From Phragmites australis (taxonomy: Eukaryota > Streptophyta > Magnoliopsida > Poales > Poaceae), in contig NC_084921.1 in the NCBI RefSeq assembly GCF_958298935.1, positions 46,657,001-46,721,000 of the forward strand: a stretch of 64,000 nt of DNA. Direction: 5' to 3'. The translations under genes and the position numbers were made by a program. The notes under the pieces were generated by a model. It did no database searches, was not told the origin of the DNA, and saw only the letters and a program-made list of their open reading frames with translations. Numbering within the stretch: position 1 is the first letter of the stretch; each line of letters opens with the position of its first letter. Shown here piece by piece: positions 11,701 to 22,674 of this stretch.

Positions 11701-14700
11701 TGGAGTCTTACCTTTTGAGCTAAGGAAGTGCAATATATGAGATTATGGACTCCAACTATGAGATCTCTGTTGCTCGTACTACTCGGATCCAAATAAAAAA
11801 TATGAAGCTAACAATAAGACTAGAAACATATTGTTCGTAAGCCTGAGTCGTAATGAGTTTGACAGAGTTCAGCACCTCTATACTACACACGAGATTTGGA
11901 CTACTCTTAGTGTCTTCCATGAGAGCACTAACCAAATCAAGGCACGGCGTCAGAGCACATACAATCAAGAATATCAAATGTTTGTGCAAGGATCCGAAGA
12001 ATCTTTGGATGCTATGTTTGCTAAGTTTGATGAAATTGTTAGCAATCTTAGATCCACGGGTATTTTACCCTACTTTGATTATGAGAGAGCGATCAAGCTT
12101 CTCTATGCTCTTGACCGTAGCATATTAGAAGTGAAGATCTCGAGCATTGAGAAGTCATCCAGTTATGACACATTAACTTATGATGAAGTATTAAGCACGC
12201 TCAAATCCATTGAGATAGCTAAGGCGGCTAGGATAGGCCTAAAAAAACCCATGTCTCAGAATATGACGTTGGTTTCAGGATCTAGTAGTGGTAGTTAGGA
12301 TAGAGTTGGATTTTCTTGTGCTAATCCTTCATCCAGTGGCTTTACTTTGCACTCTTTGGTTTCTATCACAGAAGAGCAGGTGGACACACTTGATGATGAG
12401 GATCCTGCTTTGATCGTGAAGAAGTTCACTTATTTCTACAACAACAGAAGAGACCGAAGGAGATGTGGCTCTTGGGCTTGTCATAAGTATGGTGGTACCA
12501 CTCATTTCAAAGCTGATTGCCTAAAGCTTAAGAAGAAAGAAGACCGCGATCACGACCACGACAAGTACAAGAAGAACAAGAAGTCATTCTTCAAGAACCA
12601 TGACAAGCTGGCCAATAAGGCGGCCAAGACGACATCTCGAGCTTTCGTGGCGGCGCTCAACGACGTCAACACTTCATCAAGTGAGGAGGAGAGCTCAGAG
12701 GAGGAGGAGCTACTCATGAAAAACAAGAAGAATAAAAATTTCACGTCCTTTGCTTCATGGCGGAATGAAACAACAGCGACCCCGAGCTTGATTTTTCTAA
12801 GGTATCGCCTTCCTACGACCAACTTTCTATTTAGGTCTATACCTTGAATGATACGCTTGTTAGCAAAGATAGGTTGCTCAAAAAGGCGGTTAGGGAGATT
12901 AAGGAACGCAAGTCTAGGCTAGAGTGTTCATTTTTCTAAGTTTGAGTTGCTTAAGTCTAGGGCCAATGATGAGGAGTGCGATAGTTATATTGTGGTCATA
13001 AGTGAGCTTGCCGAGCTACGAACTTTGCATGCTCAAGTCATCAGTCGGCTTGAGACTGCCGAGAAAATGCTTCTTGAGAGGAGTCTATACCTACTCTCAA
13101 TGAGCACAATGTACTCATGTTTGCCATCTCAATGAGCACAATGGCACACTGTATTTCACAGGTATCTGTCTTGATTCATATAATTGAGTGAGGAATAAGT
13201 CCACTTCACCCCTAAACTATAAAACCAAGCATTAAATCCCTAAAGTATTCTAACCCTTCTACATAACCACTGGTGGTTTTGTAAGTGGTTTTGCCGACGT
13301 GGTAGTGACATGGTAGATGAGTTGATGCTTTGTCAGCAATTAAAAATAATAGATAGAAAAAATATAAGAAAGTGGGGTCCATATGTAAGTGAACTACACC
13401 TTCCTACTCCCGCTCCTTCGTTTCTCTCTCTTACCGTCTCTCTGCTTACGAGGTCCCACCAGGCTCTCTCATCGCCGGAGCTAAGACCCCCCCGCGTGTC
13501 GCCGAGGTGGATCATGGCCGAGACCGTCGCGCTCTTCGTCGACAACGATTGCAGTCACTCTGCCACTCGCAACTTGCCCGCTGTGTCCACCGCTTGCCGC
13601 TACGCACGACACATCCAAGTTTGATTGCCTCATTGCCTTGCTCTAGTAATGATGTAGCTCAGCTGACATTCTTCACGAGCACCACCTATTCAGATCAGGA
13701 CCACTCGTGGCTCCGATGCTTCCACAGTCCCACTGTAAGAGAAGGAGGGAGGTGCGAGGAGAGAGGGGAAGGGATGCAGCACAAGCCTTCCATCTCGGTA
13801 GGTACCGAGCGTGGACACCCTGTTATTGAGGTAGTGGCGGTTGGCTTCGCCGCTTCGGGTTGGGTGTAAAAAGGAGAGCAGGAGAGGAAAGGGATAACTA
13901 GTGGGGTGTAAGACCATCTTCAACGGTTTTCCTATGCGAGTCTCGTTCTCTTCGCGAAGGGATTCTCGTTCATTTTAGTGCTCTAACGGTTTCCTTCATG
14001 GTTCCCTTTACGAAGAGATTCCTAAAGTTATTCTCTTCACCTTCGAATTCTCTCTACTTTCCCTTCGTGAATCCCTTCGAAGTGAATCTGTTAAAGATGA
14101 GGAAAAATAAAGGAAAAGAGAACAGGAAGGAGAATCAGGAAGAGAACAAAATAAAGAAAAAACGGTTGGAAATGGCTTAACCGTGTAAGAGAGAGGGGGG
14201 GGGGAGATAACAAAGAAGAGAGAGAGTTGACGTGGGTCAGTGCCACGTTGTCATCCACGTAATTCGCCATGTACGTGAAACCGCCTCTAAAACCAATCCA
14301 AGGTTATTTAGAGCATGTACAATAGAGTGCTTATAGTAGGTGCTTATGAAAAAAATCGGTTTTTTCTCAATTGCAGTGGCACAAATGCTTAGATAAAGAG
14401 TGAGGTGCTTACTTAAGCACCGCTGCTTATGTTAGTGCTAACAAGATAAATAACCATATTCAAGCACATATAGTCTTTGTTATTGGAAATTATAATTTTT
14501 AAGCACTTGTAGTCTTGTTTGCATTGGAAATTATAATTTTCATACAGATGCTTAGCACTCTCTTTCATTAAGCACATAGAAATAAGCACCTAGCATTGTT
14601 CATGCCCTTAGGGTGTGTTTGATAGGGATCTAGATTCTTCTAGAAACGTTCTGCTTCTAGATTCTTTTTTTTCTTTTTCTTTTTTTGAAAGGATAACAGG

Positions 14701-17527
14701 AGCACTACCAATTTTATTAAATAAGAAGAGAGTTGGCCTAGTTTATTAGGGGAAACCGAGCCCGAAAACCTCACAACTGCATGGTTTATTTGAGGGGAAA
14801 CCAATTAGAAACCTAAACTACTAGACGACTTTGGATTAAAGATGACCCAACAACAGCCGACATGGCACTAAACACATCCCTACCAACCGACGACGTTCAA
14901 CATAGGTCATCGTTGCCCAACTCGCACCATGACACGACAACTCCGACTTCCACATAAGCAGACCACAACTTGTCGAAACTTCTAGGCCTTCTCCGAGGCC
15001 AAGTGTAGTTAGTGCCAATGCCCAACCCGACCAAGCCGCCACTAAGCCGACAACCACCTTGATGCGGGAACTGGACCACCAGAGCGACGCCTCTAAGGAG
15101 GATGCAACGTTAAGTCATCGTCATCGCCCATCCGGTTGCTTGAACCAGGTTTTCACCTAGAGTCTCCAGGGGAGGGGAGTGGGGAGACACCTTGACAACG
15201 CCTCCAAGGAGGAGAACAACGCATGAGAGCATCATCATCATCAATGCCGACCAAAGACCAAACAAAGCTTTCACCAGCTGCTCCCACTTCCCGCCCCTCG
15301 CGCACGGCCAGCTTGCCCAAGGGTCATGACTAAAGCAGTAGCATCGCCACCTCCTCATAGCCACATCGTCCTAGAGTCATGAAGCTCCCCATAGGCCCAA
15401 CCTGCAGAAGAGGAGGAGACCGGGCAAGGGGAGGAGCAACGCAAAGACTAGGAGCTAGGAGCGGCACGGTGCCACTGCCACCTCGCAGCCACATCATCCC
15501 ATGGCCATCTCAGCATCATGAAGCTCCCCACGGGCCTAACATGCAGAAGAGGAGATCGGGTAAGAGGAGCAACACAAACGCGAGGAGCCGAGAACGACAC
15601 GACATTGCCGCCACCGAACGCCGACCGAAGTAGTGGAAGGAGGGGCAGCCACCGCCAATGACGCAGCGTGAGATGGCTCCCATCATAGGCAACAGGCCAG
15701 TGCCCACCGCCGCCGGCACCTCCTTGGAAAGCTGAGGGGGAGCCAGGATCAGCACGGAAGAAAGCTGAGGGAGCGCACGAGCAGCATAAGAGGAGTCACC
15801 GCGCCACCAGGCTATAGCTCTGTCGCATCATAGCGCAACCATACCCCCACGACACAGGGAAGCCCCACTATCGGTCGTGACACCACAGGTGCCTGTGGGC
15901 ACACCCCGTGGCATCGGACCACCAAACCACTAGAGCACGCCATCGCCAAACAAAAATTGACCGATGCAGGGTCCCTGTTGAGGTGGTTCCTCACGCAAAC
16001 CGACCATTGCAAGGCCCCTGCCATCAGTCCAACAAGATGGAACACCCACAACCACCCTGGAAGGACATGGGCCGCACCTTCGCACGACGTTGCACCGCTA
16101 GGGCTCTACGAGCACAACTCCATGCCAACGACACACCACACTCGCTAGGTTGTGCCATCAGACTGCGGAACCACCGGCCCGCCAGAACAACAGGAAGCGC
16201 AAGCGACAGCTGCCAGGGGTGCCACGACCACACCGAACCCAACTGCATAAATCCACGTGAAGAATCAACGAAGGGGGCCACACGGTGGCGCACACCTGGC
16301 TGCAAAGCACGAGGAGGCCATCCGCACGCATATCCCAAGCAGCGAAGCACAAATCCCGCGATGAGCCGAGCAGATCCGAGTGCCTCACATCCAACGGCCC
16401 GTCAATGATGCGCAGTGGGCAACTACACACACCCCCACGCGAAACCCAACTGGTGACATGCAGAACCGACCTTCGACGCATGCTGCCCGCTCAAACATGA
16501 CGGAGCTGAGTATATCCACCGCCCCAATCAAGGAACCGAGCAAATCTGTTTCTGTAAAAACGTTTCTCTAGTGAATCATAGTCACTTCTAGAAATCGTTT
16601 GGCTAGCTGTCTAGATTTAAAGAGAGAATGGTGATGCAATTGACCACTTTGTCCTTTTTTGATATATTGTTTTTTGGGGTTTTTTTCAATAATAACAATT
16701 GACATACATAGACATCATGAGCATCACTCTTATCGCTTTTGAGCAATTGTTGCATGCATTTGCATTTAATTGGAATTGATCAAATTCATGAAAAGTGAGG
16801 ACATATAAAGAAACTTGAAATTTCACTATATAACTTAGAGCTAGAGATAATTTTAGAAATTATCCGATTAATTAAGATGAATATTGGTGAATTTTTCCTA
16901 ATTTTTTAGAATCCTTCTAAAGCTCTAAAATTCATGGAAGGTGCAAGAACGGTCAACTTTAATAAATTTTAATTTGAATTATGTTCAGGTTTCTAAAGTG
17001 TAACCAGTTAAAATAGGTTGCTTGTGGATTTTTTAATTTTTATTTTGAATTTTAATTGGTAGATTTTTAAGTCTTTTAGAAGGTCTAAATCTATAGGGAA
17101 AAAAGATTGAAAATATAGATTTTTGAGGCATCTAGGAACCGAAGGGTCGAATCGGGTGAAACAGCCCTGCGGCGTTTCTCGGTCCAGGCCACAATCGAAG
17201 AAACGTTTCGACTGTTTCATGCAGAACCTATGAATTTCAACAGATTTGATGGAGTAGAATAGGATACTGACTACAGGAACCCTCGCTCGAGTTGGATTCA
17301 GTACAGGCAGTTCTTCCACTCTGAAGTCCAAACTCACGCTTGCTAGAACAAATTTCTCGCTTGGTTAAAAAAAAGAACAAATTTAATTCTCGCAGAACTA
17401 CCTCTCGACTCAGATGAACACTCCGTCATCTTCCCTGAGTTCCACGTGATTATCAAATTGGGGAGGAGTTGAGAGAGGCTGACATGGTGGGGCCGCCGAT
17501 GGGCTCGGCGGCTTCCTTCTCGCCCAT
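5799..17527 (-). CDS. HINT1: HINT1-like HIT-domain nucleotide hydrolase, five exons, giant intron 1, frameshifted last exon
   Basis: Exons on the minus strand: 17,527-17,484 (begins MGEKEAAEPI and ends in ACC-AT), 7,764-7,707 (FDRIIRKEIPCQVVYEDQK), 7,096-7,007 (VFAFRDISPQAPIHIIIIPK), 6,065-5,948 (AEERHIEVLG, then VINDGPKG) and 5,864-5,799. All borders fit GT-AG and phases match across the first four junctions. The product resembles plant HINT1 (family length about 125-130 residues), a homodimeric hydrolase of adenylated substrates. The catalytic HxHxH motif is present as HLHTH in exon 5. Directly after it two nucleotides are missing relative to the family (CTT-C-GGA in place of CTT-CTC-GGA). 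The conserved tail QMNWPPG and its TGA at 5,799 are therefore out of frame; the literal frame runs on to TAG at 5,659-5,661, giving about 171 residues. Intron 1 (7,765-17,483) is filled with transposons. It is either a damaged gene, a base error, or a functional variant with a new tail. Confidence 0.75.
8027..8062 (+). repeat. Short direct repeat, second copy split by a hAT element
   Basis: A 36-bp sequence starting ATCCCCATGGATGCTGCGAG recurs with its first part at 8,160-8,179 and its second part at 9,374-9,389. The second copy is interrupted by the element at 8,180-9,365. The intact copy shows the host sequence before insertion. Confidence 0.8.
8180..9365. mobile_element. Non-autonomous hAT-type element, 1,186 bp, perfect 8-bp target duplication
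   Basis: The left end is CAGGGTTAAAAAACCGTCGG and the right end is GGTAACGTGAACCATG, giving related inverted termini (CAGGGTT versus CATGGTT). Both ends are flanked by the same 8-bp duplication GCTGCGAG (8,172-8,179 and 9,366-9,373), the size made by hAT transposases. Both subterminal regions are packed with CGGTAACCG and GGTTACCG motifs (at least four on the left to 8,270, about ten on the right from 9,110). The centre is AT-rich with no transposase frame, so the element depends on an outside enzyme. It lies in intron 1 of the HINT1-like gene. Confidence 0.9.
11576..11590 (+). other. Degenerate primer-binding site of the Copia-type element
   Basis: The sequence TTAGTATCATAGCGG directly after the LTR end matches the usual TTGGTATCAGAGC site complementary to initiator tRNA-Met with a few changes. 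Its position right behind a CA-ending LTR supports the call. Confidence 0.65.
11831..12298 (+). pseudogene. Copia-type gag, N-terminal part
   Basis: An open frame of 155 residues typical of plant Copia gag (UBN2 family), with the LYTTHEIWTTLSVFHESTN and YQMFVQGSEESLDAMFAKFD type segments. It starts within the domain rather than at a true gag start, so the N-terminus is lost or frameshifted, and it stops at 12,298 before the zinc knuckle. No complete capsid protein can be read. Confidence 0.75.
12347..12847 (+). pseudogene. Copia-type gag, zinc-knuckle part
   Basis: An open frame of 166 residues. It contains a knuckle-like segment CHKYGGTTHFKADC in which the spacing matches Cx2Cx4Hx4C but the second cysteine is tyrosine. 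Behind it come a Lys-rich stretch and an acidic Ser/Glu cluster near 12,675-12,715. Further coding-like sequence to about 13,130 (TLVSKDRLLKKAVREIKERK, then ELAELRTLHAQVISRLETAE) matches the coiled-coil extension seen in some grass Copia gag proteins but is broken by stops. Confidence 0.7.
13190..14307. mobile_element. Non-autonomous DNA-transposon-like repeat hosting a MITE
   Basis: The left part (AAGTCCACTTCACCCCTAAA, then GGTTTTGTAAGTGGTTTTGC and GACGTGG) and the right part (14,225-14,300: GACGTGG, CCACGTTGTCATCCACGT, CCGCCTCTAAAACC) resemble in inverse order the ends of a common grass repeat family with CACTTTACCCC termini. I recall that family as Mutator-like but cannot confirm it. Exact ends and target duplications were not found. 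The middle holds the MITE at 13,912-14,177. Confidence 0.4.
13912..14177. mobile_element. Tourist-like MITE, 266 bp
   Basis: Termini GACCATCTTCAACGG and (reverse) AGCCATTTCCAACCG form an imperfect inverted repeat flanked by TAA (13,909-13,911 and 14,178-14,180). Inside are inversely arranged CTTCGCGAAGGGATTC and CCTTCGTGAATCCCTTCG motifs, so the whole folds on itself. It is the same family as 27,629-27,893 and the fragment near 39,010-39,225. Confidence 0.7.
14311..14607. mobile_element. Tourist/PIF-Harbinger MITE, 297 bp
   Basis: Left end GAGCATGTACAAT and right end ATTGTTCATGCCC form an inverted repeat flanked on both sides by TTA (14,308-14,310 and 14,608-14,610), the target duplication of Tourist-type elements. 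The interior holds several TGCTTA/TAAGCA units in opposite orientations. Confidence 0.85.
14608..16640. repeat. Composite repeat with a GC-rich insert made of degenerate internal repeats
   Basis: The outer pieces (14,611-14,660 with GGGTGTGTTTGATAGGG and TCTAGAAACGTTCTGC; 16,545-16,620 with AAAACGTTTCTCTAGTG and TCTAGAAATCGTTTGGC) look like one repeat split by an insertion. The insert starts with a T-rich tract at 14,662-14,690 and GAAAGGATAACAGGAGCA, a pattern seen at the reverse-oriented 3' ends of plant LINE-type elements. Its body is made of degenerate repeats, such as a 139-bp unit starting ATGAAGCTCCCC at 15,379 and 15,518. No reverse transcriptase frame is present. Classification is uncertain. 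Confidence 0.45.
16641..17440. other. AT-rich intronic sequence, no gene seen
   Basis: Low-complexity AT-rich sequence within intron 1 of the HINT1-like gene. A segment at 17,100-17,270 with GTTTCTCGG and GAAACGTTTCGACTGTTTCA resembles the split repeat to its left but has no clear end. Confidence 0.4.
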
Positions 17528-18831
17528 CCCCAGCGAAGAGTGGGACAAGTGAGACGCGATGACTGCAAAGCGGCTGCCGCTCGCGGTCGGCGGAGGAGGT
17601 TGAGCGCCGCAGTTCCAGCCCATCCCCACCGTTTTCCTCTCGCCCACGCTGCTCCTTCGGTCCTTGTCTTCCGCTGTTGAACTCCCAGAGACCCAGACTT
17701 ACTTTGATTTTACGCTTTCTGCGAATGAAAGCGTACTTTTGTACTGAGGCGAGTTTAGAGAGGTGTATGTAGTATGGTTGCAGGATGTAAGTGCGCTCTT
17801 ACGTCATATATGTAGTGACGGATTCAAAGTCAGAAGTAGATGTGTCCTTTCTTCTTCTTCTTTTTTCTTTCTTCTCATTTTCTTCCTCTTCCATGCAAAA
17901 AAAACTGAAAGAGGCTCGTAAGTGTCCTCCTGATGGATCCACTGCTGCATGTATAGATGTTAGCCCCCATGGTGGGTCCGCCGCCTGTACGTATGGCTCT
18001 AACATCCAGTTGGCGATCACATGGTAGTAATTAGCATGGTACTAATCTAATCACGGGATTAAACCAGCATCAGAGACTTAACAGTCAAGCAATGCCGGGA
18101 TAATGCGAGCTTGACAATCTGCATCTGATTTTTTTTTTTCGGGCGTTAGAATCCACTAAAGCTTGAGTTGAGAAACTTCACACTTGGCGCTGGTAAAAAC
18201 GCACATCAACATCTTGATCGGACCACCGTAAAAGACCATGCTGAGCACAAGTAAATAAATGGGTTCCGACAAATGATGATGTTGAGCACAATGATGTAGA
18301 TATGTGGTAACATGGATTCAAGTGATTCTTTGTCCCCCACATATTTTGAGACATCATCATTAGTCGGAATCCAACTTCGACAATAAAATAGTTGGTTAAG
18401 CCAATCTCCCAGAAGATTCATCAAGAAACTGACTCTCCACAATATATCAATGGAGATGGGAGAACAAAGAGCACCAGAATCAAACAATTTAGCTAAGTTG
18501 AAAGAAAACTAAAGTTCTATACTGCTTATAGTTATATATATCCATCTGGCATAGTGCAAGTTTCGCAAGCACAGAATATCACACATGGAAGAGAAGGGTC
18601 TGTAACCATGGAAAGGAAGCTTCGAACACCTAAATGTTTCCTGCAGATTTACATACTAGGCTAGTAGCACGGCCTCAGAAGGCAGCGGTGATCACACGGC
18701 ACATACTAGGCTCCTGCTAATCTAGAGAGATTGAGAGCAAATCATCGAACTAGGATGATGGTGAACCAAAGAGGCAGAACTTACAAGCCAAATCACTTAA
18801 AAACCTGCAAAACAAGATATTCTGGACATAA
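17528..18831. other. Intergenic: HINT1-like promoter side and bZIP 3' flank
   Basis: The part next to 17,528 should contain the 5' UTR and promoter of the minus-strand HINT1-like gene; the part next to 18,831 should contain the bZIP 3' UTR. CT-rich tracts occur near 17,845-17,895. No further exons, RNA genes or transposon ends were recognised. Confidence 0.45.
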
Positions 18832-21622
18832 TCAGAAAGTCGCCGAGCCTGTTCTCCTGAGTTGATACTTGGGTTCCGGTAGAGGCACAGAGAAGAGTAT
18901 TTTCTCCAACTCCTGAAAATAACAGAAAACAGGGTATATAAGTCAATGATATGCATGGAGATTGGAAAAAAATACATCATTAATTTCATCCGAGTACAGA
19001 AATATGGGAACTGTACTGAATTGAATATAAAAAACAAGAAATCAGCATAACAAATTATTTTCAAGTAGCTAAACTTAATGTCTGGGGCTGAAACATTTGC
19101 ATCAGTAGCAAAGTACCAGTGTCATTGTAAGCTGAATCATTTCGTAACAAAATAGCCATATAATGTTGTTGGGATCAACTAAAAGACTAAAAAATACTAC
19201 CAACTAAACAAAGATTTCTGCACCAAGAAACTAAGTTTGAGCTGTGAAACAGTGAATCTAGTTTATGAGTTGGACCACAGGTTACCAAAACTGCATAGGA
19301 AACATCATCAAGCAACTTACTAAATGAATGGGTAGCTGCATAAACTATAAAGTACAATACCACTACCAAGTGGCCCTTACGAAGTTTAGAAACTAAGACC
19401 TAGATATCAATTACACTTACATAGTTACACATCAGTATATCACCCATTAACAGTAGCATATAAAGATAAGAACAGTAGTTATAATGTTACTAATACATCT
19501 GTGTAGATGCAGTCTGAACCCACAATATAAAGCAAAACTCGAAACTGTGCATATGCAGAAATATTTAACATATGAAACATCTCTAAATTACACTAAAAAA
19601 CTAAACTGTAGGACTTTTTAGTCATCCAGAAATTTTTTAGCAGACAGTTTCTAGTTTCTACACACAAATAATAATAACCAAGGCATCACTATTATAAGTT
19701 ATAACTGATAATACAATAAGTCTGTAGAGTCACAGTACACTTCTACTCTAAGTTAGAACTAAAACTAGAAATGGAGGACTTCGATCCTACCCCTTCTAAT
19801 GAAGGACAGTAAATCAGAATGTTTTAGTACATTAGCATCCCCAGAAAGACTGTAAAATGGTTCTCTCAGAATTTTAAATGAAATATATATGTCTGTTTTT
19901 TATCACATAATTCACCTAGCATAACGCAGCATTATATGATTACTTCAAATATGTATAATAATATCAGATGGCATTGGGCCGATAATTAAGGTATATACAA
20001 GCTAACCCCCAGTATTCAGCAGAAAATTAGTTGCATCCCCTACAGTCACAAAAAAGAATTAGAGTCTGCCTTGGTACTTGCATCAACTCTATTTGAAGTG
20101 AAAAACCTCGTAATTAGATCAAATAATGGGGTGAATGTTATGTGGTACATCAGATTTTAGTTCTGATACTCACCCAAACATGGCTTTTCTCCAGTAATGG
20201 AAGCAAAATACTACGACTATAGAACAATGGAAATCACAAACTATAAGGGTTTACTGATGTTTGGTAAATAGAAATCATGAAAGTAGCTTGACAATACAGA
20301 AGAAAAAAAATAGACACAGTTGCCAGTAAAAGTAATTACATTTCTTTCCTGTCATTTATCATGTAATCTGACTCCTAGTGATGATAAAAGGGAAAGAGTA
20401 AAAGGCTAGTTGGTAACTGCACCAACCTAGCATAGAGGGGAAAAAACAACACTTACTAGCAAAAAGAGGATGACATTCTGATGGAATTGTATTGAAAAGA
20501 TAAAGTACCTTTTGTCTCTTTAGCCTCTCATTTTCCTCTTCTAAACGAGATACCTTGTTTTCGAGTTCATTAGTGTAGGCCTGTTGCAAATACAATGTAG
20601 CTAATGTAAGTTAATAAAACATCAAGTTACCATGTTTTAACATTTTTCTACTCACAGATCACAAGAAAATCTAATTCAAGATAGTAGCACTGATAATCCT
20701 TAATGCATATTGACCTATAGCTAGAGAATTGTAGACCAAAAGAATATTAAAACATAGAAAGGCAGCGAACATATATTGCAACCTGCTTCCTAGCTCTTGA
20801 ACGAGCAGCTGACTCCCTATTCTTGATCATCCTCTTCTGCCTTCTCTCAATCAACTTATCCGCTACATCTCCTGAGGAACCACGCTTCCTACCAGGTGTC
20901 GGAGAATCAGAAAGTGCATCCATCATTGGTGAAGTAATGTAGCCATCGTGGTAGGCTGATTCCAGAATAGCACCTGGCCCAACATTCAGTGGCTGTAGGG
21001 CTAACCGTCTTGGCAAATAAGCACCTGGCATACTCTGTTGCCCATGCTGACGGCGCTCGATAGCAGTAAACTGCTGCTGATACCGCTCTAACCACTGTGC
21101 CCCAGTTGTCATCTCGGCAGCCCCAGCACTTCCAACCTGATCCACATTTCCTATGTCGTTCAAGTCCTTCGGATATCCTTCGGTGACGACCCCAGCTTTC
21201 ACCAAGAAATCCTCTAGTGTCATCTCCCCAAGAGTCGGTTGCCGCTCCCACCTCCGTCCACCACCCTCCTCAACATTTCTCTTCGGTGCATCCTGGATAC
21301 CCTTCCACACCTCATCCACAGTCTTATTGCTGAGCTCACGAGGCATCGTGATGCTCCGCTGTCGCAAGAGGCTCGAAGTCTGTTCGTACTGGCTGGCAGT
21401 GGCACCATCCGGGTCCACACCGTCAGGAAACACAGACTTAAGCAGCTCATCAAGGTTCATGCTGTGCAGGGGTTCTCCCAAATGGCTCTGCACCTCATCA
21501 AGGGTAAGACTATACAAAGACCCTTGTCTTCCCAGGCTCTGCATCTGCCCGCGTTGCGCTGTGCCGGTCCCGGCCCCGCCTCCTCCTCCCCCAGCCTGCG
21601 ACGCCATTGTCTGACTCCCCAT
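18832..21622 (-). CDS. Group A bZIP transcription factor, ABI5-like / AREB3 type
   Basis: Three coding exons: 21,622-20,783, 20,580-20,509 and 18,912-18,832, all with GT-AG borders, giving 330 residues. Four conserved ABF/AREB phosphorylation motifs are visible: RQGSLYSLTLDEVQ, SMNLDELLKSVFPDG, RQPTLGEMTLEDFLVKAG and the C-terminal QLRRTGSATF. The basic region RRQKRMIKNRESAARSRARK has the N-x7-R signature; the leucine zipper continues in exon 2 (AYTNELENKVSRLEEENERL) and exon 3 (ELEKILFSVPLP). Such factors bind ABRE (ACGTGGC) elements and are activated by SnRK2 kinases in abscisic acid signalling. The start is the first ATG of the open frame (21,622); an ATG at 21,607 (MASQAGG) is equally plausible. 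A 5' UTR intron probably lies between a donor at 21,844 and an acceptor near 21,670. Intron 2 is about 1.6 kb. Confidence 0.92.
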
Positions 21623-22012
21623 GAACCAACAGAATTCAGGAACAATGGTAACCGGTCTCCGTTTCACTGTCGTTCAGTTCGAGACAAATCTCACATCTAC
21701 AGATTGACAGATCACAGCCTGCAGATCCATAATACAGGGGGGGCCAGCAAGCAACTGCCGATGAACCCAGCACAGATAAAAAGAGAAGAGGGCAAGATTA
21801 ATACGAATCCATCAAGGGATGGGAAGGGAGGAAGAAGCGCTTACCTGCCTGTGAGACGCGCCACCCTCGCCAGCGCCGGAGTCGGTGAAGACGCGCCGCA
21901 GCCGCCGCCTCTCAGTTCACCACGGGCGCGCGTCACCAGGTGTCTGCTTCGACCAATCGAGTGGAAGAGGCGCGGGTCAGGCGACGGGAGCTAGCTGGTG
22001 CGACCGAACCCA

Positions 22013-22019
22013 ACGTGGC
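22013..22019 (+). promoter_or_regulatory. ABRE-type ACGTGGC upstream of the bZIP gene
   Basis: The core ACGTGGC lies about 390 bp upstream of the bZIP start codon, in or just before the 5' UTR exon. This is the element bound by ABF/AREB proteins, so self-regulation is possible. A single 7-bp match carries little weight by itself. Confidence 0.3.
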
Positions 22020-22674
22020 ACAGTCGGGTGCGCGGGGGCAAAAACTTCTCCTTTACCTCTCAGGGGGGGAGGGACGCCGCCGCCTACCACCCGCCATTGG
22101 GGGTAGAGCTGGAGCAGGAGGGGGAGGAGGCGGCCATGTGGTTGGTGCGTGAGGAAACCATGGGAGAACTTGAGGAAACCAGGTGTTTGGTGTTAAGTAG
22201 TAGAAGCACTAAACTACAGGCTTGAAACTGGTGTAGAGGTGATTAAGAACTACGAGATGGGCCCCACCATCAGAATGAGAAAAGGGGGAAGAACCGAGCT
22301 TCACGCTTTTGTCTTCTCCTGGCTAGCAAAAAAGAGTCTCCAAGACATGACCAGATTGACGAGTTTCAGGGTGCAGCCGTGTCCACTCTATTTGTTTTGT
22401 TTGTCGTTTCTAACATCACCACTGTCTCCATAATGGTTATGAACTTTCACAATATGTAGACCAACAAAAAAATCATAAACATACAATAATAGGAAAGATA
22501 TCGAAGTATTTTTGACGCCGAACAATAGCACGCTTATACTACATAACTAAATATTTATGTATATTGGCGATCAAAGTTTTAAAAAGATTAACAATGTAAT
22601 AAAGTAACTCTAGAAGGTGTGAGTGACTTTTCTTAGATAATGGAAAAGGCGCTATCCTTTTGCATCGCGTGATG

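Larger units (their letters stand above)
9600..13160 (+). mobile_element. Truncated Copia-type LTR retrotransposon: LTR plus gag, no pol
   Basis: From about 9,600 to 11,575 the sequence looks like an LTR. A promoter with TATATAAATAG near 10,875 follows the palindrome-rich upstream part (9,790-10,210), and the 3' end reads CTATTCACCCACCTCTAATC and closes at CA near 11,575. A degenerate primer-binding site follows. Gag-like frames follow at 11,831-12,847, with a Lys/Glu-rich extension to about 13,130. Protease, integrase, reverse transcriptase and a second LTR are absent, so the element is cut off near 13,160. The left limit is uncertain. It lies inside intron 1 of the HINT1-like gene, in antisense orientation to that gene. 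Confidence 0.7.
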
